Source: an uncultured Bacteroidales bacterium
GTDB taxonomy: Bacteria > Bacteroidota > Bacteroidia > Bacteroidales > UBA932
Reading direction: 5' to 3'
Assembly (NCBI GenBank): GCA_946406095.1
Contig: CAMJJO010000129.1
Coordinates: 1 to 5,069 of the forward strand
DNA length: 5,069 bases
Of the stretch, positions 1-5,069 are shown piece by piece. The first letter of the stretch is position 1; each line of letters opens with the position of its first letter. Made by a program: the position numbers and the translations under genes. Below the pieces are notes generated by a model. It was not told the origin of the DNA, did no database searches, and saw only the letters and a program-made list of their open reading frames with translations.

Positions 1-304
1 GGATCTCGATGCCGAAGGCACGCACGGAATCGGCTCCCTTTGCGAGACCCTTGTCGGCCAGCTCCCAGAATTCACCTTTCTTATAGTTTGGCAGCAGCAC
101 CGCTATGATGCGTTTCTTGTTGTGAGCGAGAAGGGATGCAAAGAGGTTCGGCTCGTAGCCAAGGTCCTGGATTACCTTCATGACCTTTGCATAACTCTTC
201 TTGGATACACCCTCGCGGTTGTGCAGGACACGGTCTACCGTGCCCTTGGAAAGGCCGGTCAGCCGGGCGATGTCTTTTATGGTGATTTTCTGGTCCGTTT
301 CCAT
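1..304 (-). CDS. LacI-family transcriptional regulator, N-terminal part (C-terminus beyond window edge)
   Basis: This is the DNA-binding end of a LacI/GalR-family regulator, read on the minus strand from ATG at 304-302; 101 codons are present and the frame is open to the left edge. Residues 7-53 form the LacI helix-turn-helix domain: TIKDIARLTGLSKGTVDRVL, followed by the GYEPN boundary. The hinge segment N53-x-x-A56-x-x-L59 matches the family's minor-groove Leu position. From about residue 65 (KRIIAVLLP) the periplasmic-binding-protein-like effector domain begins; only its first strand and helix are visible. Recognition helix GTVDRVL, with Asp where many relatives have Ser or Ala, is a form I associate with Bacteroidota members. 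The gene is divergent from the kinase operon and shares a short control region with it, so it very probably regulates that operon in response to a pathway sugar acid. Effector and sign of control cannot be read from the sequence. Family assignment is firm; the specific target is inference. Confidence 0.93.
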   Translation of the reverse strand, partial: METDQKITIKDIARLTGLSKGTVDRVLHNREGVSKKSYAKVMKVIQDLGYEPNLFASLLAHNKKRIIAVLLPNYKKGEFWELADKGLAKGADSVRAFGIEI

Positions 305-322
305 GTCAAAATAAATGTGTTC

Positions 323-330
323 CAAATATA
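323..330 (-). promoter_or_regulatory. Candidate -7 box of the lacI-type regulator gene (Bacteroidota consensus)
   Basis: Read on the minus strand this is TATATTTG, a full match to the TAnnTTTG -7 element of Bacteroidota housekeeping promoters. It ends 18 bases before the regulator's ATG, implying a very short 5' leader. The expected -33 TTTG is not seen; that region falls in the palindrome at 346-361. The motif is short and the surroundings are AT-rich, so a chance match is possible. Confidence 0.5.
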
Positions 331-345
331 ATTATTTTTTCTCCG

Positions 346-361
346 TTACCGTGCACGGAAA
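346..361. promoter_or_regulatory. Candidate operator: palindrome centred between the divergent promoters
   Basis: The 10-base core CCGTGCACGG (349-358) is a perfect inverted repeat. With flanks TTA and AAA it extends to a 16-base dyad with one mismatched pair. Its centre (353.5) lies about 23 bases from the near edge of each -7 box, so a bound protein would cover the -33 regions of both promoters. The divergent LacI-type regulator is the obvious ligand. Against this, LacI-family sites usually have a central CpG, and here the central step is GpC. An overlapping imperfect dyad at 342-359 does have a central CpG, so the exact register is uncertain. Confidence 0.55.
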
Positions 362-375
362 ATGCAAAAATATGT

Positions 376-383
376 TAAATTTG
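376..383 (+). promoter_or_regulatory. Candidate -7 box of the kdgK operon promoter (Bacteroidota consensus)
   Basis: TAAATTTG matches the TAnnTTTG -7 element. It ends 19 bases before the kdgK ATG at 403, which again implies a short leader. No TTTG is present at the expected -33 distance, so the promoter may be intrinsically weak or activator-dependent. The AT-rich leader 384-402 contains no Shine-Dalgarno-like purine run, as is usual in Bacteroidota. Confidence 0.5.
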
Positions 384-402
384 TACGATTAATAATAAGA
401 CT

Positions 403-1437
403 ATGCCAAAGATCATTACCTTCGGTGAGATTATGCTGAGGCTTGCAACGCCGGGCTATCTCCGTTTTTCACAAGCAGACACATTGAATGCCACTTTCGG
501 CGGCGGTGAAGCCAACGTTGCCGTATCACTCGCAAACTATGGATGCGAGGCAGAATTCGTAACCCGTTTCCCCGAAAACGACATAGCAAAGGCGTGCATC
601 GCCGACCTTCACAAGCATGGCGTGGGCACTTCCCACTGCATCTTCGGAGGGGAACGCCTCGGAATATATTTCCTCGAGACCGGCGCAGTGGCCCGCCCCA
701 GCAAGGTGGTCTACGACCGCGCCCACTCCGCCATCTCTGAAATCCAGCCCGGCATGATAGATTGGGACAAGGTCCTCGAAGGTGCCGACTGGTTCCACTG
801 GACGGGAATCACCCCTGCCATCAGCCAGGGTGCCGCCGACGTCTGCCTCGAGGCAGTCAAGGCTGCTAACCGCCTGGGAGTGACCGTCTCCTGCGACCTT
901 AACTACCGCAAGAATCTCTGGAAATATGGCAAGAAGGCGAGCGAGGTCATGCCCGAGCTCGTGGCGTGCTCCGATATCATCCTCGGCAACGAGGAAGATG
1001 CCGACAAGGTGTTCGGCATCAAGCCCGAGGGCTTCGACGTAACCGCTACCGGCGGCCAGGTGGACCAGAAGCGTTTCCAGAGCGTGGGCGAGCAGCTTAT
1101 GGCAAAGTTCCCCCGCGCAAAGAAGGTAATCATCACCCTCCGCGGCAGCATCAACGCCAACCACAATACATGGGGCGGCGTGCTTTGGAACGGCACCACC
1201 CTCTATGAATCTCCCCGCTACGACATCACCCATATCGTGGACCGCGTCGGCGGTGGCGACTCCTTTATGGGAGGTCTCATCTACGGCCTGCTCAATTTCG
1301 ACGACCAGAAGGCCCTGAACTTCGCCGTTGCGGCATCCTGCCTCAAGCACACTATCTACGGGGACTACAACCTCGTGACTGTGGCGGAAGTGGAAAACCT
1401 GATGAAGGGCGATGGCTCCGGAAGAGTATCAAGATAA
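403..1437 (+). CDS. kdgK: 2-dehydro-3-deoxygluconokinase (KDG kinase), PfkB/ribokinase family
   Basis: This cytoplasmic enzyme would phosphorylate 2-keto-3-deoxy-D-gluconate with ATP to KDPG, the substrate of Eda aldolase, at the end of hexuronate degradation. It has 344 residues, normal for the family. Visible landmarks are the N-terminal strand ITFGEIMLRL (5-14), the substrate motif FGGGEANVA (32-40), the substrate-loop VVYDRAHSA (102-110), CDLNYRKNLW (164-173), the LGNEED segment (194-199) and the C-terminal signature DRVGGGDSF (280-288). D286 is the expected catalytic base, with the preceding glycines forming the anion hole. GEIMLRL and the YDRAHSA and LNYRKNLW blocks fit KdgK better than fructokinase or ribokinase. 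The start at 403 puts the first beta strand at residue 3, as expected. It is first in the operon and followed six bases later by a paralogue. Substrate is inferred from motifs; a related keto-sugar acid, or dual KDG/KDGal use, remains possible. Confidence 0.87.
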   Translation: MPKIITFGEIMLRLATPGYLRFSQADTLNATFGGGEANVAVSLANYGCEAEFVTRFPENDIAKACIADLHKHGVGTSHCIFGGERLGIYFLETGAVARPSKVVYDRAHSAISEIQPGMIDWDKVLEGADWFHWTGITPAISQGAADVCLEAVKAANRLGVTVSCDLNYRKNLWKYGKKASEVMPELVACSDIILGNEEDADKVFGIKPEGFDVTATGGQVDQKRFQSVGEQLMAKFPRAKKVIITLRGSINANHNTWGGVLWNGTTLYESPRYDITHIVDRVGGGDSFMGGLIYGLLNFDDQKALNFAVAASCLKHTIYGDYNLVTVAEVENLMKGDGSGRVSR

Positions 1438-1443
1438 CAAGAT

Positions 1444-2517
1444 ATGGAACTTAAGAAGAATTGCAAATATGCCCTCCTGGTGCCCACCAGCATGGGTCTG
1501 AGGGTGACCCCCGAAAACGGCCAGCCGGTGCAGTGCAGCGACGTGCTGCATCTCTATGCCACCAGCGCCGAAACCAACGTGGCAAGCATCGCATCCTATC
1601 TCGGGATGCCCGTAAAGGTGCTCACCGCATTCGTCGAGGGCAGCCCATTCGCTGCTTTCATCAAGAGCAATCTCCGCTCCCGCGGAATGGATTTCGAAGG
1701 CCCCGAAGTGCCTCAGGGAGGCCCCTGGGGATACAGGCACCAGATCAATATCGCCGACAGCGGCTACGGCTCCCGCGGCCCTCGCGTCTGGAACGACCGT
1801 GCCGGTGAGGTGGGCAGGCTGCTTAACGTAAAGGATTTCGACCTCGAACGCATTTTCGGCCAGGAAGGCGTGCAGATAGTGCATCTGTCCGGCCTCATCG
1901 CGGCCCTCAGCCCCGAAACCAGCCGCTTCTGCCTCGAGATCGCCCGCGCGGCAAAGCGCCACGGCAGCCGCATCAGCTTCGACCTGAACTACCGCGCATC
2001 ATTCTGGGCAGGTCGTGAGCAGGAGCTCCACGACGTCTTCTCCGAAATCTGCTCGGTAGCGGACATCCTCATCGGCAACGAGGAGGACTTCCAGCTCTGC
2101 CTGGGCATCGAAGGTCCCGAGGCCGGCGGCAAGGACATCGCCGCCAAGATCGAGGGCTTCAAGGAGATGATCCGCCGCGTGAAGAAGCAGTATCCCAACG
2201 CGCAGGTCTTCGCGACCACGCTCCGCCAGGTCAACAACACCAACAGCCACAACTGGGGCGCCATCATGCTCGAGGGCGACACCTGGCACGTGGTCGAACC
2301 CCGCGAAATCCACGTCCTGGACCGCATCGGCGGTGGAGACGGCTTCGTGGGAGGCCTCCTCTATTCCATCCTCAAGGGCTGGGAGAGCGAGAAATGGATT
2401 CAGTTCGGATGGGCTACCGGTGCGCTGGCCACAACCTTCCTCACCGACTATGCGCAGCCTGCCGACGAAGAGCAGGTCTGGAGTGTATGGAAGGGTAATG
2501 CAAGAGTAAAAAGATAA
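1444..2517 (+). CDS. Divergent PfkB-family sugar (acid) kinase, paralogue of upstream kdgK
   Basis: A 357-residue PfkB/ribokinase-family kinase of unknown substrate. It aligns by eye with the upstream KdgK from end to end: LRVTP (19-23) with LRLATP, SAETNVA (41-47) with GGGEANVA, VWNDRAG (115-121) with VVYDRAHS, FDLNYRASFW (179-188) with CDLNYRKNLW, IGNEEDF (210-216) with LGNEEDA, DRIGGGDGF (293-301) with DRVGGGDSF, and ARVKR with GRVSR at the C-terminus. D299, the catalytic base, and the anion-hole glycines are intact, so it is probably an active kinase. The N-terminal substrate region is remodelled: the GE-M of strand one is replaced by PTSMG, and the di-glycine motif by ATSAE, keeping only E43 and N45. 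This points to a changed substrate rather than loss of function. Position between kdgK and gnd suggests a sugar acid or keto-acid; gluconate or a ketogluconate is a guess. Family is firm, substrate is open. Confidence 0.85.
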   Translation: MELKKNCKYALLVPTSMGLRVTPENGQPVQCSDVLHLYATSAETNVASIASYLGMPVKVLTAFVEGSPFAAFIKSNLRSRGMDFEGPEVPQGGPWGYRHQINIADSGYGSRGPRVWNDRAGEVGRLLNVKDFDLERIFGQEGVQIVHLSGLIAALSPETSRFCLEIARAAKRHGSRISFDLNYRASFWAGREQELHDVFSEICSVADILIGNEEDFQLCLGIEGPEAGGKDIAAKIEGFKEMIRRVKKQYPNAQVFATTLRQVNNTNSHNWGAIMLEGDTWHVVEPREIHVLDRIGGGDGFVGGLLYSILKGWESEKWIQFGWATGALATTFLTDYAQPADEEQVWSVWKGNARVKR

Positions 2518-2528
2518 ACAGACATACA

Positions 2529-3986
2529 ATGAAAGAATTATCGGATATCGGACTCGTAGGTCTTGCCGTGATGGGCGAGAACCTGGTCCTGAACATGGAA
2601 AGCAAAGGATTCCGCGTTAGCGTTTTCAACCGCACCGTGGAGAAAGTGGACAAGTTCATGGAAGGCCGCGGAAAGGGCAAGAACATCTATGGAGCCCATT
2701 CCCTGGAGGATTTCGTGCAGTCGCTGAAGGCACCCCGCAGGGTGTTCCTGATGGTGAAGGCCGGTCAGCCCGTGGATGATTTCATCGAGAAACTCATCCC
2801 CGTCCTGGATCCCGGCGATATCATCATCGACGGCGGCAACTCCCACTTCCCGGACACCGCGCGCCGCACGGCGTATGTGGAAAGCAAAGGCCTGCTTTAT
2901 GTGGGCACCGGCGTTTCCGGCGGTGAGGAAGGCGCCCTCAAGGGCCCTTCGATGATGCCCGGCGGATCTCCTGCCGCATGGCCTCACGTCAAATCCATCT
3001 TCCAGGGCATCTGCGCCCATGTGGAAGGCGGCTCTCCCTGCTGCGACTGGGTAGGCGAGGGCGGTGCCGGCCACTTCGTGAAGATGGTCCACAACGGTAT
3101 CGAATACGGCGACATCCAGCTCATCTGCGAATGCTACCAGATAATGAAGGACATCCTCGGCATGACCAACGAAGAGATGCACGAGACCTTCGCCGAGTGG
3201 AACAAGGGGGATCTGGACAGCTACCTCGTGGAAATCACCCGCGACATCCTCGCCAAGAAGGATGAGGACGGCCGCTACGTGCTGGACTACATCCTCGACA
3301 CCGCCGGCCAGAAGGGCACAGGCAAGTGGACAGCAATCGCCGCTCTCGACCAGGGCGTGCCGCTCACTCTTATCGGTGAATCCGTTTTCGCCCGCTGCCT
3401 CTCCGCACAGAAGGAGGAGCGCGTGGCTGCGTCCAAGATCCTGGAAGGTCCGAAACCCGCAAAGTTCACGGGCGACCGCGCCGCTTTCCTGGAGGATCTC
3501 CGCAAGGCCCTCTTCGCCGCCAAGGTGGTATCCTACGCCCAGGGTTATGCCTTGATGCGCGCTGCCGCCAAGGAGTACGGCTGGAACCTTAACTACGGCG
3601 GAATAGCCCTGATGTGGAGGGGTGGCTGCATCATCCGCAGCGTGTTCCTCGGCAAGATCAAGGAAGCATTCGACAAGAATCCCGCCATCGCCAACATCCT
3701 GCTCGATCCTTACTTCAGCGGCAAGCTCGCCGAGGCCCAGCAGGGATGGCGCAACGTGCTTTGCGCAGCAATGCAGAACGGAGTGCCCGCCCCTTGTATG
3801 ACCGCTGGCCTGCAGTACTACGACGGCTACCGCACCGAGCGCCTGCCGGCGAACCTGCTCCAGGCCCAGAGGGACTTCTTCGGAGCACACACCTACGAGC
3901 GCACCGACAAGCCCCGCGGAGAGTTCTTCCACACCAACTGGACCGGCCACGGGGGAGATACGATTTCCACCACCTACAACGCATAA
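2529..3986 (+). CDS. gnd: 6-phosphogluconate dehydrogenase, decarboxylating (NADP type)
   Basis: This cytoplasmic enzyme oxidises and decarboxylates 6-phosphogluconate to ribulose 5-phosphate and CO2, producing NADPH. The 485 residues are full length and close to the animal-type long form. The dinucleotide-binding loop GLVGLAVMG (8-16) is followed by NRT (34-36), whose Arg is typical for recognising the NADP 2'-phosphate. DGGNSHFPDT (101-110) and VSGGEEGALKGPSMMPGG (129-146) are family signatures. In the block GHFVKMVHNGIEYGD, K185, N189 and E192 match the catalytic Lys183, Asn187 and Glu190 of the sheep enzyme; K262, R289, R448 and H454 match its Lys260, Arg287, Arg446 and His452, all with a constant offset of two. 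The C-terminal tail FHTNWTGHGGDTISTTYNA is also typical. It begins 11 bases after the second kinase. Unusually, no zwf or pgl is adjacent, so here it probably serves sugar-acid catabolism, not glucose 6-phosphate oxidation. Confidence 0.97.
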   Translation: MKELSDIGLVGLAVMGENLVLNMESKGFRVSVFNRTVEKVDKFMEGRGKGKNIYGAHSLEDFVQSLKAPRRVFLMVKAGQPVDDFIEKLIPVLDPGDIIIDGGNSHFPDTARRTAYVESKGLLYVGTGVSGGEEGALKGPSMMPGGSPAAWPHVKSIFQGICAHVEGGSPCCDWVGEGGAGHFVKMVHNGIEYGDIQLICECYQIMKDILGMTNEEMHETFAEWNKGDLDSYLVEITRDILAKKDEDGRYVLDYILDTAGQKGTGKWTAIAALDQGVPLTLIGESVFARCLSAQKEERVAASKILEGPKPAKFTGDRAAFLEDLRKALFAAKVVSYAQGYALMRAAAKEYGWNLNYGGIALMWRGGCIIRSVFLGKIKEAFDKNPAIANILLDPYFSGKLAEAQQGWRNVLCAAMQNGVPAPCMTAGLQYYDGYRTERLPANLLQAQRDFFGAHTYERTDKPRGEFFHTNWTGHGGDTISTTYNA

Positions 3987-3999
3987 AACACTGGAACAT

Positions 4000-5069
4000 A
4001 TGAAGATAGGCAAATACTCATTCGGCATCGGCGACCGTTTCGCACACGAAGGCGTCAACCAGCTCAAGGCCCTCATCGAGGCCGAGGAGCGCTTTGGCGT
4101 GCACTTCGTTCCCGTGTGGAACAAGAGCAACCGTGAGCACCAGATAGTGGGCACCGAGCCCATCGAGACCCGCCGCGAAGCCGATGCAGCCGTGAAGGCC
4201 CTGAACTACAAGGGACAGTACTTCGTGGATGCAGACCATATCAACCTGACTAACGTAGACCGTTTCATCGACTCTTCCGACTTCTTCACCATCGACGTGG
4301 CCGACTATATCGGCAAGACCGGAAGCATCGAAGAGAGATTCCTTCCCGCCATCAAGGAGGCCGGAAAAATCTACCGCCATATTGCGGAGAAGAAGGGTGC
4401 GGACAACTTCGTGACCGAAGTCTCGATGGACGAGGTGGACGAGGCCCAGACTCCCGAGGAGTTGAGGTACATCCTCCGCGAGATCGCGAAGGAGGGGATT
4501 CCCGTGCAGACCATCGCTCCCAAGTTCACCGGCCGCTTCAACAAGGGAGTGGATTATCGCGGGGACCTGGCCCGTTTCGAGCGTGAGTTCGAGCAGGACC
4601 TGATGGTAATCGAAGAGGCAGTGCGCGAATACGGCCTTCCCGAGAACCTGAAGCTCTCCATCCACTCAGGATCGGATAAGTTCAGCATCTACCCCATTAT
4701 GGGCCGTCTCATCCGCAAGCACGACAAGGGCATACACATCAAGACCGCTGGCACCACCTGGCTCGAAGAGAACATCGGCCTCGCCGTTGCGGATCCCGCC
4801 GCGCTGGAGCTTGCCAAGAAGATATATGTGAACGCCCTCGGGCGTATGGCAGAACTCACCGTTCCCTATGCCACCGTCATCGACGTGGATACGACCAAAC
4901 TCCCTACTCCTGAGGAAGTTGCGAAGTGGGATGCGGATACCTATGCCCGCACCATGCGCCATAACCAGGAGGATCCCCTCTACAATCCTTCTTTCCGCCA
5001 GCTGATCCACGTGAGCTACAAGATCGCGGCCGAGCTCGCAGACGAGTTCCTCCCCGCCCTCGAGAAGCA
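4000..5069 (+). CDS. uxaE: UxaE-type tagaturonate/fructuronate epimerase family protein (C-terminus beyond window edge)
   Basis: A member of the tagaturonate epimerase family, which in Thermotoga interconverts D-tagaturonate and D-fructuronate, a one-step replacement for the UxaB/UxaA altronate route. From ATG at 4000, 356 codons are present and the frame runs off the right edge. Recognised family blocks are FGIGDR (8-13), DADH (77-80), EVSMDE (140-145), FTGRFNKGVDYRGDLARFERE (about 176-196), SIHSGSDKFSIYP (220-232), IHIKTAGTTWLEE (245-257) and FRQLIHVSY (332-340). D79, H80, E140, H222 and H246 are plausible metal or catalytic residues, but I infer this from conservation only. The protein starts almost directly at the GDR block, so it lacks the roughly 85-residue N-terminal extension I recall in the Thermotoga enzyme. 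It begins 13 bases after gnd, within the same operon. Family is recognised with good confidence from memory of the sequence; exact substrate (uronate or another ketose acid) is not settled. Confidence 0.8.
   Translation, partial: MKIGKYSFGIGDRFAHEGVNQLKALIEAEERFGVHFVPVWNKSNREHQIVGTEPIETRREADAAVKALNYKGQYFVDADHINLTNVDRFIDSSDFFTIDVADYIGKTGSIEERFLPAIKEAGKIYRHIAEKKGADNFVTEVSMDEVDEAQTPEELRYILREIAKEGIPVQTIAPKFTGRFNKGVDYRGDLARFEREFEQDLMVIEEAVREYGLPENLKLSIHSGSDKFSIYPIMGRLIRKHDKGIHIKTAGTTWLEENIGLAVADPAALELAKKIYVNALGRMAELTVPYATVIDVDTTKLPTPEEVAKWDADTYARTMRHNQEDPLYNPSFRQLIHVSYKIAAELADEFLPALEK

Larger units (their letters stand above)
403..5069 (+). other. Putative operon kdgK - kinase - gnd - uxaE
   Basis: Four same-strand genes are separated by 6, 11 and 13 bases, and no hairpin followed by a T-run occurs between them, so a single transcript from the promoter near 376 is expected. 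The operon continues beyond the right edge with at least the rest of the epimerase gene. All products act on sugar acids or their phosphates, which supports coordinated expression under the divergent LacI-type regulator. Confidence 0.8.

Noticed and set aside
122..331. A 69-codon plus-strand open frame starting at GTG, across the regulator gene and control region.
   Set aside because: It is antisense to the clear LacI helix-turn-helix coding sequence and runs through the divergent promoter region; no motif seen.
327..332. TATAAT hexamer resembling a sigma-70 -10 box on the plus strand.
   Set aside because: It lies in a very AT-rich stretch, has no -35 partner, is far from the kdgK start, and the Bacteroidota -7 box nearer the gene fits better.
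526..1350. A 274-codon minus-strand open frame inside kdgK, and similar ones at 1429-1962, 1999-2529, 4018-4665 and 4666-5010.
   Set aside because: All mirror genuine plus-strand genes in the complementary frame, show no family motif and have no separate promoter or leader.
1430..1443. Direct repeat CAAGAT-AA-CAAGAT immediately before the second kinase start.
   Set aside because: Six-base units in an A-rich stop/leader junction; most likely chance, and no comparable repeat precedes the other genes.
2538..4163. A 541-codon open frame on the minus strand across gnd and into the epimerase gene.
   Set aside because: It is antisense to a complete, well-conserved gnd. Its translation is rich in Ala, Val, Gly and Leu without recognisable motifs, as expected from GC-biased codons read backwards.
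1..5069. Search for tRNA, rRNA, CRISPR repeats, insertion sequences, riboswitches and rho-independent terminators.
   Set aside because: None seen by eye. Almost all of the window is protein-coding, and the only non-coding stretch over 20 bases is the 98-base divergent control region.

Overview
The window looks like a chromosomal catabolic operon from a Bacteroidota bacterium, most likely Bacteroidales with a GC-rich genome. No gene has a recognisable Shine-Dalgarno sequence; starts follow A-rich leaders instead. Both divergent promoters carry a TAnnTTTG -7 box, which is characteristic of this phylum, and the regulator has the GTVDRVL-type recognition helix common in Bacteroidota LacI proteins. 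The taxonomic call is an inference from style, not from a marker gene.

Layout: (1) positions 1-304, minus strand: the N-terminal 101 codons of a LacI-family repressor/activator, cut by the window edge. (2) 305-402: a short divergent control region with two back-to-back -7 boxes and a perfect 10-bp palindrome almost exactly midway between them. (3) 403-1437: kdgK, 2-dehydro-3-deoxygluconokinase (PfkB family). (4) 1444-2517: a second, divergent PfkB-family kinase that is homologous end to end to kdgK but has lost the glycines of the N-terminal substrate motif. (5) 2529-3986: gnd, NADP-type 6-phosphogluconate dehydrogenase with all catalytic residues present. (6) 4000-5069: the first 356 codons of a UxaE-type tagaturonate/fructuronate epimerase, cut by the right edge. 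Genes 3-6 are separated by only 6, 11 and 13 bases with no terminator between them, so they should form one transcript.

Together the genes suggest sugar-acid use. UxaE would interconvert the keto-uronates tagaturonate and fructuronate, KdgK would phosphorylate KDG formed from them, and Gnd would send 6-phosphogluconate to ribulose 5-phosphate. KdgK and Gnd belong to different branches of sugar-acid metabolism (Entner-Doudoroff and oxidative pentose phosphate), and no source of 6-phosphogluconate is encoded here. The uncharacterised second kinase is the natural candidate to feed Gnd, for example by phosphorylating gluconate or a ketogluconate. This is the most interesting open question in the window. 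The enzymes needed to complete either route (UxaC, UxuA/B, Eda, a ketogluconate-phosphate reductase) would lie outside the window if linked.
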